Made by a program: the position numbers and the translations under genes. The notes under the pieces are model-generated. The model ran no database searches. It worked only from the letters and a program-made list of their open reading frames with translations, and had not been told where the DNA came from. Positions 16,782 to 24,770 of a stretch of DNA of 64,000 nucleotides are shown here, one piece after another. Position 1 is the first letter of the stretch. Each line of letters begins with the position of its first letter. Origin of the DNA: an uncultured Eubacteriales bacterium (GTDB lineage Bacteria; Bacillota; Clostridia; Christensenellales; Aristaeellaceae); NCBI GenBank assembly GCA_902789795.1, contig CADAPM010000004.1:186001-250000 (forward strand), given 5' to 3'.

Positions 16782-18499
16782 GGCTGTTTAAAGCTGCCCG
16801 TCCTGCAGATCTCCGTGATCCGGCCGTCCAGCCACTTGAGACGGTTCTCGAGGAAACGGCGGATGTAGCGCAGCTCGTCCTCAAAATCCAGCGTAAAGTG
16901 GAAGGCATCGTTGACATAGCTCTTGAAGGTCGGGTGCTTCGCCATTTCGCGCTGGTCGGCGCCGGAGCCTTTGATGAGGTCATAGTAGCGCTGGAAATGG
17001 GCCATGATGCTGTCCGCGCTGAGGGGTCCATCGCGCAGGGCCTGCCAGTCGCTGAGCAGGAGCGCCCGGAAATCCTGCGGGTTTTCTCTGACCAGGCGCT
17101 CAAACAGGGAATTATAGACCAATTCCCGGACGCGGCTCCGTTTGGAGCTGTAGTATCGGCCCAGGGAGGCGTCCATGTCCCAGGGGATCAGCTGGTAGCG
17201 GTTGAAGCGGGGATCGGCATTATCCAGGCGGACGAAGGTCATGTTCTTGCGCATGTTGTCCGTCAGGTCCGTTGCGTTCACGAACAGCCAGTAGCGCGCC
17301 AGATTGTCCAGATCCACATAGTCTGTGATCTTTTCCGCAAAGTCTTTTTTCGAGCCCGCTACCACCAGGCGGGTAAAATCGTAGAAATCATTCCAATGGG
17401 CGGCACAGTCGTCCTGACTGACTCCGGGATAGCGAAGCTCCACGTTGTACCACAATGAGGGATCTTCCTGTCCCGGCTTCTTTTTTCCCAGGCTGACGAA
17501 GCCTGCGGGGCTCTGGTTGTTGTTGCCCTTTTCCGTGGTTCGGAAGAAGGAGCTGAACCACTTCCCGCCGGCTTTGGGCAGGCCCAGCTGCTGGCGGTCC
17601 TGCTTTTCTCCGAGCACATACAGGCCCGCGTATTTCTTGCCGATAAAGAGCTCCACATATACGCCCTTGGTAGCGCCGGACAGGGTCTGATCCCAGGGCA
17701 GGCGGTATATCTCGTCCCACACGTCCATCAGCACCCGGTTGCGCATGCGGCTGCGGTCGCTGAACGCGCTGTCCAGCAGCCAGTCGCTGTCTGTCCGAAG
17801 CCCCAGCAGGCTGTGATCCCACTTTTTGCCGTCCTTCATCAGCGAAAAATTGTAGGGGTGCTTCTCGGAATACCGGGCGGAGGAGCCGCCGCGGCGGGAC
17901 ACGACGCCCTCGTAGGTGGTGCTCTGTTCCGAAAGCCCGTGGGTGCGGAAGTCCGGGTCCAGGATCGTCAGCGTGCAGGGGGAGTCTGTGTCTTTATAGG
18001 TGTTTCCGGGCGTGTCCAGCCGGATGATCGGCAGGGCCGTGAACATCAGGCGGATCAGGCACCGGGCGTTGGCGTCGGCGATCCTCAGCTCGGCAACATC
18101 CCCCAGCGGTACGGCCACCGGCTGATCGGCGGAGAGGGGGATTTCATTGATACTGATGCTGGTCGGGGTCTGGATGCCCTCCAGGGTCAGATAGAGCACC
18201 GGCGTCCCGGCCTCATAGCTGACGGGAAAGAGCCAGTGGTTGACCTGGGTGGTGCGGAGATAGAGGAGCCCCCTTTCGCCGTTCAGGACCGGTTCGGCGA
18301 TATCGCGCTGATAGGGCCTGCCGTCCAGGACATAGGGCTGGTTGTCGGGCAGGGACTCCTGTAGGCAGATCAGCACCTGCCTTTCCGCGGCAGCTGTCTC
18401 TTCTGCGCGGGCAGGAACGCAGGCAAATAAAGCCGCTGCGACAGCAGTGCACAATAGCAGGATCAGCCTGCGAATGGCGATACGGACAGAAAGTTGCAT
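16778..18499 (-). CDS. Secreted CotH-family protein kinase-like protein
   Basis: A 573-residue protein with a signal peptide ending CVPARAEE, then a beta-rich N-terminal region (about residues 40-200) and a CotH domain. Seen in that domain are RRGGSSARYSEKHPYNFSLM, SDWLLDSAFSDRSRMRNRV, YVELFIGKKYAGLYVLGEK and the acidic motif LIPWDMDASLGRYY. It shares these motifs with the CotH protein at 14281 but the flanking regions differ, so this is a paralogue and not a recent copy. The gene is convergent with the three-gene secreted cluster. Confidence 0.87.
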   Translation of the reverse strand: MQLSVRIAIRRLILLLCTAVAAALFACVPARAEETAAAERQVLICLQESLPDNQPYVLDGRPYQRDIAEPVLNGERGLLYLRTTQVNHWLFPVSYEAGTPVLYLTLEGIQTPTSISINEIPLSADQPVAVPLGDVAELRIADANARCLIRLMFTALPIIRLDTPGNTYKDTDSPCTLTILDPDFRTHGLSEQSTTYEGVVSRRGGSSARYSEKHPYNFSLMKDGKKWDHSLLGLRTDSDWLLDSAFSDRSRMRNRVLMDVWDEIYRLPWDQTLSGATKGVYVELFIGKKYAGLYVLGEKQDRQQLGLPKAGGKWFSSFFRTTEKGNNNQSPAGFVSLGKKKPGQEDPSLWYNVELRYPGVSQDDCAAHWNDFYDFTRLVVAGSKKDFAEKITDYVDLDNLARYWLFVNATDLTDNMRKNMTFVRLDNADPRFNRYQLIPWDMDASLGRYYSSKRSRVRELVYNSLFERLVRENPQDFRALLLSDWQALRDGPLSADSIMAHFQRYYDLIKGSGADQREMAKHPTFKSYVNDAFHFTLDFEDELRYIRRFLENRLKWLDGRITEICRTGSFKQP

Positions 18500-18637
18500 A
18501 CGACCCCCGGAAATCCATCGGATCAGCGATCTTCGTCATTGAAACGGACAGTAGGGTGCTTGCGGCGCCCGGGAACTGCCGACGCATGGAGTATAGCATA
18601 AGCCCCCGCTGTGCGCAAGCAGGGAGAAACTGCGCTG

Positions 18638-18666
18638 TTGCCCGATGAACGGGTTTGTTGTATAAT
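18638..18666 (+). promoter_or_regulatory. Promoter of the amylosucrase gene
   Basis: TTGCCC (18638-18643), 17 bases, then TATAAT (18661-18666). The likely transcript starts near 18673, which rules out start codons upstream of 18700. Confidence 0.6.
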
Positions 18667-18699
18667 GGTTTGACTCAATATACAGGAGGTCCGCTTGCC

Positions 18700-20550
18700 G
18701 TGGAAAACACCTGGAAAACAGAATTTGCCAACCGTTTCCGCCGCCATGAGGCGGAGCTCAAATGGCTGTACTGTGAGCTGTATCACAGCGATATGAAGGC
18801 CTATGGCCGCTTTACGGACATGCTCTACCGCCTGTGGGAGGAGCGGCCCGAGAAGCTGAAGGCCCTGGACCGGAGCCGGGAGGATCATCCCGACTGGTAC
18901 AAGGGGCACAGCCTGGTGGGCATGCTCATGTATGTGAACGCCTTCGCGGGAAACCTGAAGGGCGTCAAAAAGAAGCTCAGTTATATATCGGACTGCGGGG
19001 TCAACTACCTGCACCTGATGCCGCTCCTGGAGAGCCCCAAGGGCCGCAGCGACGGCGGCTATGCCGTCAGCGACTTCCGGAAGGTGCAGCCGGAGCTGGG
19101 CACCATGGAGGACCTGGCGGCCCTGACCGACGCCTGCCACGACAAGGGCATCGCCGTGTGCCTGGACTTCGTGATGAACCACACCAGCGAGGATCACGAG
19201 TGGGCGCGCCGCGCCCGGGCGGGGGAGAAGGAGTATCAGGACCGCTACTTCTTCTATGACGACTGGACCATCCCCAACGCCTTCGAGCAGACGGTGCCGC
19301 AGGTGTTCCCCACCACGGCGCCGGGCAATTTCACCTGGTGCGAGGAGGTCCAAAAGGTGGTCATGACCACCTTCTACCCCTACCAGTGGGATCTGAATTA
19401 CGCCAATCCCACGGTGTTCACCGACATGACGGACAACATGCTCAACCTGTGCAACCACGGGGTGGACGTGATCCGCCTGGACGCGACGCCCTATATCTGG
19501 AAGGCGCTGGGCACCACCTGCCGCAACCTCAAGCAGGTGCACACACTGGTGCGTTTGATGCGCATGGTGTGCGAGATCGTGTGCCCCGGCACGCTGCTCT
19601 TGGGTGAAGTGGTCATGGAGCCCAGCAAGGTGGTGCCCTACTTCGGGACGGTGGAAAAGCCGGAATGTCACCTGCTGTACAATGTGACCACCATGGCGAC
19701 CCTCTGGAACACCGTGGCGACCCGGGATGTGCGGCTGCTCAGGCACCAGCTGGAGCAGGTGTTCGCGCTGCCCGGGGTCTATACCTTTCTCAATTACCTG
19801 CGCTGCCACGACGACATCGGCTGGGGCCTGGACTACGGCTTCCTCGGCCGGTTCGGGCAGGCGGAGGTCCCCCACAAGAAGTACCTGAATGATTACCTGA
19901 CGGGCAAGTGGCCCGGCAGCCCGGCCCGCGGGGAGCTGTACAATGACGACCCGCGGCTCGGCGACGCCCGGCTCTGCGGCACGACCGCCTCCCTCTGCGG
20001 CGTGGAAGCGGCGCGGGAGAGCGGGGATAAGGCGGCCATGGACAGCGCCCTTCGCCTGGATGAGATGCTGCACGCCTTCATGTTCACCCTGAGCGGCGTG
20101 CCGGTGCTGTACAGCGGCGACGAGATCGCCCAGGAGAACGACAACGACTATCATGAGGACCCGCTGAAGCGGGAGGACAGCCGCTACCTGCACCGGGGCG
20201 ACATGGACTGGAAAAAGGCCGCCCTGCGCGGGAGCAGGACACTGCCGGAGGGGCGCATCTTCCAGGCCATCCGCCGGATGGAAGCGCTGCGTGCGGAGCA
20301 TCCCGTGTTCGATACCGGGGCGGATACCTGGCTGCTGGACACGGGCAGCGACCAGGTGCTGGGCATCGGCCGTTACTATCAGGGCGAGCAGCTTCTGGCG
20401 CTGTTCAATTTTGACCATGAGGACCGCACGGCCTGGATCCGGGACGAGAAGGTCTATACCGACCTGGCAGACGGCGCTGAGACCGACGCCGGCGCGGTGC
20501 GCGTCCCGGCAGGCGGCTTCCGCTGGCTGCTGCACAGGTTTGAGAAATGA
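18700..20550 (+). CDS. Amylosucrase-like GH13 enzyme
   Basis: A 616-residue glycoside hydrolase family 13 protein of the amylosucrase type, which transfers glucose from sucrose to make alpha-1,4-glucan. Family features are GHSLVGMLMYVNAFAGNL, PLLESPKGRSDGGYAVSD, the nucleophile in VDVIRLDATPYIWK, the acid/base glutamate in LLGEVVMEP, and the third carboxylate in RCHDDIGWGLDY. No signal peptide is seen, so it is cytoplasmic. The GTG at 18700 follows AGGAGG. The gene stands alone with its own promoter and terminator. A related sucrose hydrolase activity cannot be excluded. Confidence 0.85.
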   Translation: MENTWKTEFANRFRRHEAELKWLYCELYHSDMKAYGRFTDMLYRLWEERPEKLKALDRSREDHPDWYKGHSLVGMLMYVNAFAGNLKGVKKKLSYISDCGVNYLHLMPLLESPKGRSDGGYAVSDFRKVQPELGTMEDLAALTDACHDKGIAVCLDFVMNHTSEDHEWARRARAGEKEYQDRYFFYDDWTIPNAFEQTVPQVFPTTAPGNFTWCEEVQKVVMTTFYPYQWDLNYANPTVFTDMTDNMLNLCNHGVDVIRLDATPYIWKALGTTCRNLKQVHTLVRLMRMVCEIVCPGTLLLGEVVMEPSKVVPYFGTVEKPECHLLYNVTTMATLWNTVATRDVRLLRHQLEQVFALPGVYTFLNYLRCHDDIGWGLDYGFLGRFGQAEVPHKKYLNDYLTGKWPGSPARGELYNDDPRLGDARLCGTTASLCGVEAARESGDKAAMDSALRLDEMLHAFMFTLSGVPVLYSGDEIAQENDNDYHEDPLKREDSRYLHRGDMDWKKAALRGSRTLPEGRIFQAIRRMEALRAEHPVFDTGADTWLLDTGSDQVLGIGRYYQGEQLLALFNFDHEDRTAWIRDEKVYTDLADGAETDAGAVRVPAGGFRWLLHRFEK

Positions 20551-20574
20551 TCTGATCAAAATAGCGTTCAAATT

Positions 20575-20608
20575 AAAAGCCGCAGCACAGGATCGTGCCG
20601 CGGCTTTT
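20575..20608. terminator. Bidirectional terminator
   Basis: AAAAGCCGC (20575-20583) pairs with GCGGCTTTT (20600-20608), with an inner GCAC/GTGC. It separates the convergent amylosucrase and DUF2927 genes and has A/T runs on both sides. Confidence 0.8.
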
Positions 20609-20636
20609 GCTATGAGTCTCCTCAAAAGAAGCTTTG

Positions 20637-21335
20637 TTATTTCGACCAGGCGTTATTGAAAACGCGGTGGATCTCATTCTTTTCCATGCCGGGGGAGACG
20701 AGGGGGCTGTACAGCATGTTCAGCATCAGCCAGTCCACCTCGGAGGGCTGCTGGGTGGTGGTCCAGGGCTGATAGAGGATGCTGTCCTTGTACAGGTCGT
20801 GATCGTTGGCCAGCCCCAGGGCGCCGATGAATTCTTCCTGGATCAGGTGGTTTCGCGCGGTCTGGTCGCCCTTGTCTGTGGCGATGCCGATCTTGGCCTG
20901 ATAAATGATATCGTTCCTGTAATTGAAAGTGAAGTATCCCCAGTTACCACTTATATAGTCGGGCACATAATCCTTGAGCTGCTTTTCGCGGACAAAGTAG
21001 ATCTGGACATTGGACTTGCCGGGATCGTCTGTCAGCGTCACATTGGGCAGGCCCGGCACGCGGAGCGCCAGGTTCAACAGCATGGTGTCGATCGTCTTCC
21101 GGTCCTGCTTGGTGGGCTTGCCTTCGATATAGACCTTGATGCTGGTCTCCCACCGGACGATGCGGTCCTGCCGGCTGTCGTTGTACTCGGATGTCATGGC
21201 GCAGATATCGAAGGCCTCGAGGGCCTTGGTGCGGGCTTCACGGGCGGTCTTGGCCGAAAACTTTTCCGCCGCCTGGGCCGAAAGCGAGACGCTCAGGAGC
21301 GCGACGATCAGCAGCAGGGCTGTTAAGCGTTTCAC
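20637..21335 (-). CDS. Secreted DUF2927-like protein
   Basis: Residues 1-22 are a signal peptide ending AQA. The remainder resembles DUF2927, a family with a degenerate zinc-peptidase-like fold: NHLIQEEFIGALGLANDHD and DSILYQPWTTTQQPSEVDW followed by LMLNMLYSPLVSPGM. The usual HExxH histidine pair is not present here (HLIQEE), so catalysis is uncertain. It overlaps the preceding membrane-protein gene by four bases and is probably cotranscribed with it. Confidence 0.72.
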   Translation of the reverse strand: MKRLTALLLIVALLSVSLSAQAAEKFSAKTAREARTKALEAFDICAMTSEYNDSRQDRIVRWETSIKVYIEGKPTKQDRKTIDTMLLNLALRVPGLPNVTLTDDPGKSNVQIYFVREKQLKDYVPDYISGNWGYFTFNYRNDIIYQAKIGIATDKGDQTARNHLIQEEFIGALGLANDHDLYKDSILYQPWTTTQQPSEVDWLMLNMLYSPLVSPGMEKNEIHRVFNNAWSK

Positions 21336-22057
21336 AGCGACGAACCTCCTTCACTATCGTCTTCCTCCGGCGTCGGATCTTCTTCCTGGGTTGATGTTTC
21401 CTCCTGAACGGGCGGTTCCACCTTCTTTCTGGAGCGGCGGAAGAGGATGAAGCCCAGAATCAGGACGATGACTGCGCCGAAGATGATGTAGTACAGCATC
21501 TCGCGGCCGGCGGTCGTATCCAGCACCAGATCCCGCAGGGCGGGGTCGCCCGCGCTGAGGCTGAAGATGCTCAGCGCGTCGTTGTGGTACATCTCTTTGA
21601 GCTCGGCGTCCTTGAGGGCCGTCAGCTTTCCCTGCACCTTCAGCGTCTCGCCGTTCCTGGGGAAGCCGTCCTGCTCAAGCAGCCAGTCACTCATACGGTT
21701 GAGGGCTTCACACTCTTTTGCATTCTCCGCCTTGAGCGCCATGAGCGTCTCGTCTTCCAGCACCAGGAAGTAGTAATAGGCCACGCCGGAGGTCGCCTCG
21801 ATGCCGTTGGTGGTGGAGGTGGAGGTCTCCGTGGCGAAGGGGCCGAGCACCCAGCGGGCGTTCAAGCTCACAAATTCGCCGGTGGGGAACTCCTTTCCGC
21901 TGCTGATATAGTCCTCCAAAGCGATCTTGGCTTCCTGCTGCATGGCGTTGTTCTCATTCAGAAAGCGGGTCCCGTTGGTCAGCAGAAAGGCTGCCACCCC
22001 GATCACCAAAATGGCTACGATATACCGAAGAAGCGTTTTCCCGATGTTTGCCAGCAT
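21332..22057 (-). CDS. Membrane protein with large extracytoplasmic domain
   Basis: A 241-residue protein with one helix at residues 8-30 and one at about 188-208, separated by roughly 155 mostly polar residues that should face outside. A charged acidic C-terminal tail follows (EEDPTPEEDDSEGG). I do not recognise the family with confidence. Its overlap with the DUF2927 gene suggests a two-gene envelope unit. Confidence 0.6.
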   Translation of the reverse strand: MLANIGKTLLRYIVAILVIGVAAFLLTNGTRFLNENNAMQQEAKIALEDYISSGKEFPTGEFVSLNARWVLGPFATETSTSTTNGIEATSGVAYYYFLVLEDETLMALKAENAKECEALNRMSDWLLEQDGFPRNGETLKVQGKLTALKDAELKEMYHNDALSIFSLSAGDPALRDLVLDTTAGREMLYYIIFGAVIVLILGFILFRRSRKKVEPPVQEETSTQEEDPTPEEDDSEGGSSL

Positions 22058-22179
22058 GAATGGTCCCTCCAGGTCTATTTTGATGCGTGTCTGTCCAATG
22101 AGGATTATAGCATCGCACTTCGGGAACGGTCAAGCAGAAACCTGAATTGAGAGGATTTTTACTCTGTCAGCAAAAAGAA

Positions 22180-22203
22180 CCGCCGTCCGGTGAAGGACGG
22201 CGG
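22180..22203 (-). terminator. Terminator of the zinc-ribbon membrane protein gene
   Basis: A perfect 9-bp stem CCGCCGTCC/GGACGGCGG (22180-22188 with 22195-22203), followed on the minus strand by a T run (AAAAA at 22172-22176 on plus). Confidence 0.8.
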
Positions 22204-22228
22204 GGATAAAGGGGCATCAGCGTCTGAT

Positions 22229-22639
22229 TCAGCTTTCGTGCTTTTCTACGATCTCGCCGAAACCATACAGGAGCAGCGAGCTGATCCAGGAAAGGACACA
22301 GCCCAGGGCTGCGCCGATGATGCTGGAAATGATCACTGCCAGATGATTGGCTGGGCTTCCGTATCCCCAGATGATGTTGGTAAACAGCTCCCAAAGGATG
22401 ACGCCCAGACCGCCGAGCACGGACAGGACGATGCCCACTCTGAACAGGATCCTGGACAGCTTCTTGATCTTCTGTCCGGCGTGATCGAACAGCCCCTCTT
22501 CCAGGGCGAAGAGGTTCTTTCCTTTGACCGATCGGTTGTTGACAGGCGTATCAATGATCTTGAGACAATGGGGGCACTGCCCGTTTCCTTTATTCAGGAT
22601 CACTCTTTTTCCGCAATAGGGGCATTTGATGAGTGGCAT
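22229..22639 (-). CDS. Zinc-ribbon membrane protein
   Basis: A 136-residue protein that starts with a four-cysteine zinc ribbon (CPYCGKRV...CPHCLKI), followed by two membrane helices (about residues 68-90 and 100-125). The ribbon is expected to be cytoplasmic. The function is unknown. It ends in a clear terminator and is preceded at a 22-base distance by another small membrane protein gene. Confidence 0.65.
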   Translation of the reverse strand: MPLIKCPYCGKRVILNKGNGQCPHCLKIIDTPVNNRSVKGKNLFALEEGLFDHAGQKIKKLSRILFRVGIVLSVLGGLGVILWELFTNIIWGYGSPANHLAVIISSIIGAALGCVLSWISSLLLYGFGEIVEKHES

Positions 22640-22661
22640 AGTGTTCTCTCCTTTTCGTTAG

Positions 22662-22946
22662 TCAGTATCGTTCGTCCTCCACGCCTAGGCACAAGCCCTG
22701 GGCGTCGAACAGGAGGGTCACGCTGTATCCATCCTCCTGCCAGGTGCGCAGGCTGCGCCCGTCCTTTTGCCGGGTATCTGTTTGCGGATCGCCGATCTCC
22801 CGCACGATCTCCGGAAAGACCTTGCCGCGGAATACGGCGGCCTCCTTCACGCGCTGCCGGAGGGACGGCCGACGGGCCTTCAGCCAGAGTGTGAGCAGGA
22901 TCCCCGCCAGAAACGCGGCTGCGATCCAGCCAAGGTAAATCAGCAT
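22662..22946 (-). CDS. Small membrane-anchored protein
   Basis: A 94-residue protein with one N-terminal helix (YLGWIAAAFLAGILLTLWL), then a soluble part in which GYSVTLLFDAQGLCLGVEDERY looks like a short beta-hairpin module. No family is recognised. It lies in the same orientation and close to the zinc-ribbon membrane protein gene. Confidence 0.55.
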   Translation of the reverse strand: MLIYLGWIAAAFLAGILLTLWLKARRPSLRQRVKEAAVFRGKVFPEIVREIGDPQTDTRQKDGRSLRTWQEDGYSVTLLFDAQGLCLGVEDERY

Positions 22947-23031
22947 GACACCTCCCCGCTTTCAATGGGCTTTCCTTGCGTCCGTGCGCTTTGCCTGGAA
23001 ACATTGTAAGGAAGAGCAAGCCAAAAGTCAC

Positions 23032-23067
23032 GTCGCAAAACGCGACAAAAGCGTCAGGAAATGCGAC
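23032..23067. promoter_or_regulatory. Operator-like GTCGC repeats
   Basis: GTCGC (23032-23036) and GCGAC (23042-23046) form an inverted repeat five bases apart, and a further GCGAC lies at 23063-23067. They sit in the intergenic space upstream of the minus-strand gene starting at 22946. The binding protein is unknown. Confidence 0.35.
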
Positions 23068-23087
23068 ATCGGTTTTTGCATGAAAAA

Positions 23088-23105
23088 AAGCCCCCGAGGG
23101 GGCTT
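23088..23105 (-). terminator. Terminator of the XRE-type membrane protein gene
   Basis: AAGCCCCC pairs with GGGGGCTT around a tiny loop, followed on the minus strand by seven T residues (23083-23089 on plus are A). Confidence 0.8.
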
Positions 23106-23121
23106 TGATAATACAAAGGTA

Positions 23122-23877
23122 TTATTGCTGCGGCTTTTCCTGGGAGAGGTCGACCTTGGTTTTCAGACTGATCTCGTGCCCGTTGGCGTCCGTGCCCTGG
23201 ATCTGCAGCTCGACCCTGGTGAACAGGGGATAGCTGGCGCCCCAGTTGATGTTGACCGGGGCGGGATCGGCGTTGGTGATGGTATCGCCGTACATGCATC
23301 CGCGCAGGAAGGCGTAATCCAGGTCCATATTGCCGGCCACGGCGTCATTCTTGTAATACAGCATGACGCCCTTTTCCGGCTTGAAGGGGACGTCGCTGGC
23401 ATTGGTGATCACGAAGGTAAACTCCCAGCCCAGGCCCTCATCCTCAAAGGCGGGATCGGCGATCATCGGCGCGGGATCATGCAGCACGCTCAGGGTGACC
23501 TCCGCCGTTTTGCTCATTCGGATGCTACGGGAAATGAGCAGCCCGGCCGCCACGGCGACCACCACGAGCGCAGCGGCACAGAGGGCCAGAAGCTTCTTTT
23601 TGTCCGGCTTGCGGGCAGGCGCGTCCCCGCCACTGGCGGTGCCGCTGCCTTCGGGCTGCGGAACTTGCGCCTGTTCCGCAGGCGCGGCCGCGCTGTTCAG
23701 AAAGTCGGTGTGCAGGATCTGGCCCAGCTGGCGCAGGGTGTCCAGATCGGGTTCCGTGCGCCCGTGCTCCCAATTTGAAATGGTGTTCCGCGCCACGTGC
23801 ACGGCGGCAGACAACTCTTCCTGGGTCATGCCCGCGGCCTTCCGCGCGGCGGTCAGTTGTTCGGCAAAGGATGGCAT
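23122..23877 (-). CDS. XRE-type helix-turn-helix protein with membrane anchor
   Basis: Residues 1-60 are an XRE DNA-binding domain (LTAARKAAGMTQEELSAAV, ARNTISNWEHGRTEPDLDT). A linker rich in Ala/Gly/Pro follows, then one membrane helix (about residues 102-125) and an outer domain of about 125 residues with a beta-sandwich look. The design suggests a one-component sensor or a membrane-tethered regulator. The ATG at 23877 was preferred over a GTG at 23892 because GAGGA lies nine bases ahead of it. Confidence 0.75.
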   Translation of the reverse strand: MPSFAEQLTAARKAAGMTQEELSAAVHVARNTISNWEHGRTEPDLDTLRQLGQILHTDFLNSAAAPAEQAQVPQPEGSGTASGGDAPARKPDKKKLLALCAAALVVVAVAAGLLISRSIRMSKTAEVTLSVLHDPAPMIADPAFEDEGLGWEFTFVITNASDVPFKPEKGVMLYYKNDAVAGNMDLDYAFLRGCMYGDTITNADPAPVNINWGASYPLFTRVELQIQGTDANGHEISLKTKVDLSQEKPQQ

Positions 23878-23975
23878 GGGGGGATTCCTCACTTTCAGAT
23901 CTATAAATTAAGCATGAAGCATTATATCGCAGATCATTGCCCGGTTCAAGGAGCGGGCTGGAAAAAGAACAGCAT

Positions 23976-24017
23976 AAAAAACCCGCTCTCCGTCCTGACT
24001 GAACGGGGGAGAGCGGG
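23976..24017 (-). terminator. Terminator of the hepT/mntA operon
   Basis: A 10-bp perfect stem CCCGCTCTCC/GGAGAGCGGG (23982-23991 with 24008-24017), with a T run on the minus strand (AAAAAA at 23976-23981 on plus). Confidence 0.85.
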
Positions 24018-24068
24018 ACTATTGCAACGGTGTTATATCTCGCGGATATACTGCAAATCTTCGGACCG

Positions 24069-24395
24069 TCAGGATAGTTTTTCGATCAGCTCGGGGAGCT
24101 CCCGGAAAACTACCTCACAGATCAGCGACCAGTTCGTGCTCTCGTAATCATGGACCAGGCGATGCCTGAGACCGGCGATCATCAGCCAGGGGATGTCCGT
24201 CCGCGCAGCCTTATATGGCTCTGAAAGCTGATAGACCTGTTCGCCGATATTGTAGAGCGGCGTCGTGATGGCCCACTGCAGCGTCTCGTCTTTCATGATG
24301 TCTTCAGCAGTCAGCCCGCGATCACGGATAAAAGCCATCAGCTTGTTTCCGGTGACCAGTATCTTTCCGATCCTTTGCTCATCTGAATACTTCAT
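24069..24395 (-). CDS. hepT: HepT-type toxin (HEPN ribonuclease)
   Basis: A 108-residue all-helical protein of the HepT/DUF86 group. The catalytic HEPN motif R-x4-H-x-Y is present in LRHRLVHDYEST. HepT cleaves RNA (tRNA in studied cases) unless its tyrosine is modified by the partner nucleotidyltransferase. It overlaps the mntA gene upstream by four bases, the usual layout. The frame is intact, unlike the second pair at 39.5 kb. Confidence 0.88.
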   Translation of the reverse strand: MKYSDEQRIGKILVTGNKLMAFIRDRGLTAEDIMKDETLQWAITTPLYNIGEQVYQLSEPYKAARTDIPWLMIAGLRHRLVHDYESTNWSLICEVVFRELPELIEKLS

Positions 24396-24688
24396 GCTGC
24401 GATCGTGATCCCTTCGTGAATGATGTTCCGGTAGAAAGCGCTGTTCTGATCGATCTCGCGCAGCTCATACACATCGACCGGCTTTCCCGTGATCTGATGG
24501 AGTTCTTCGGCCATGGCAAACACATTGGTCGGGCGGAATCCGGGCCCGCCGATCACCAGAAGATCGATGTCAGACTGTTCGTCTGCTTCATGACGCGCAT
24601 ACGAACCAAACAGGATCGCCTGCTGCGCCTGATACTTTTTCATCAGGTCGATGACGATGGAAGAGAGCTGCTCTTGCGGTATGATCAT
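24392..24688 (-). CDS. mntA: MntA-type antitoxin nucleotidyltransferase
   Basis: A 98-residue minimal nucleotidyltransferase. The active-site signature GSYARHEADEQSDIDLLV has the GSx10DxD layout that coordinates magnesium. In characterised systems MntA adds AMP units to a tyrosine of HepT and so silences it (type VII toxin-antitoxin). Directly followed by hepT with a four-base overlap. Confidence 0.88.
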   Translation of the reverse strand: MIIPQEQLSSIVIDLMKKYQAQQAILFGSYARHEADEQSDIDLLVIGGPGFRPTNVFAMAEELHQITGKPVDVYELREIDQNSAFYRNIIHEGITIAA

Positions 24689-24711
24689 AGGCTGTTTCTG
24701 CTTTCTAAAAA

Positions 24712-24752
24712 CCCCTCTTCGCTATTGAAATGAATCACGTGGCGAAGAGGGG
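24712..24752 (-). terminator. Terminator of the GAPDH gene
   Basis: An 11-bp perfect stem CCCCTCTTCGC/GCGAAGAGGGG (24712-24722 with 24742-24752), followed on the minus strand by a short T run. Confidence 0.8.
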
Positions 24753-24770
24753 CGTTGGGTCAGTTGTTGA

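Noticed and set aside
18523-20625. Minus-strand open frame of 700 codons opposite the amylosucrase gene
   Set aside because: Shadow of a gene with complete catalytic motifs; no start signals or recognisable domain.
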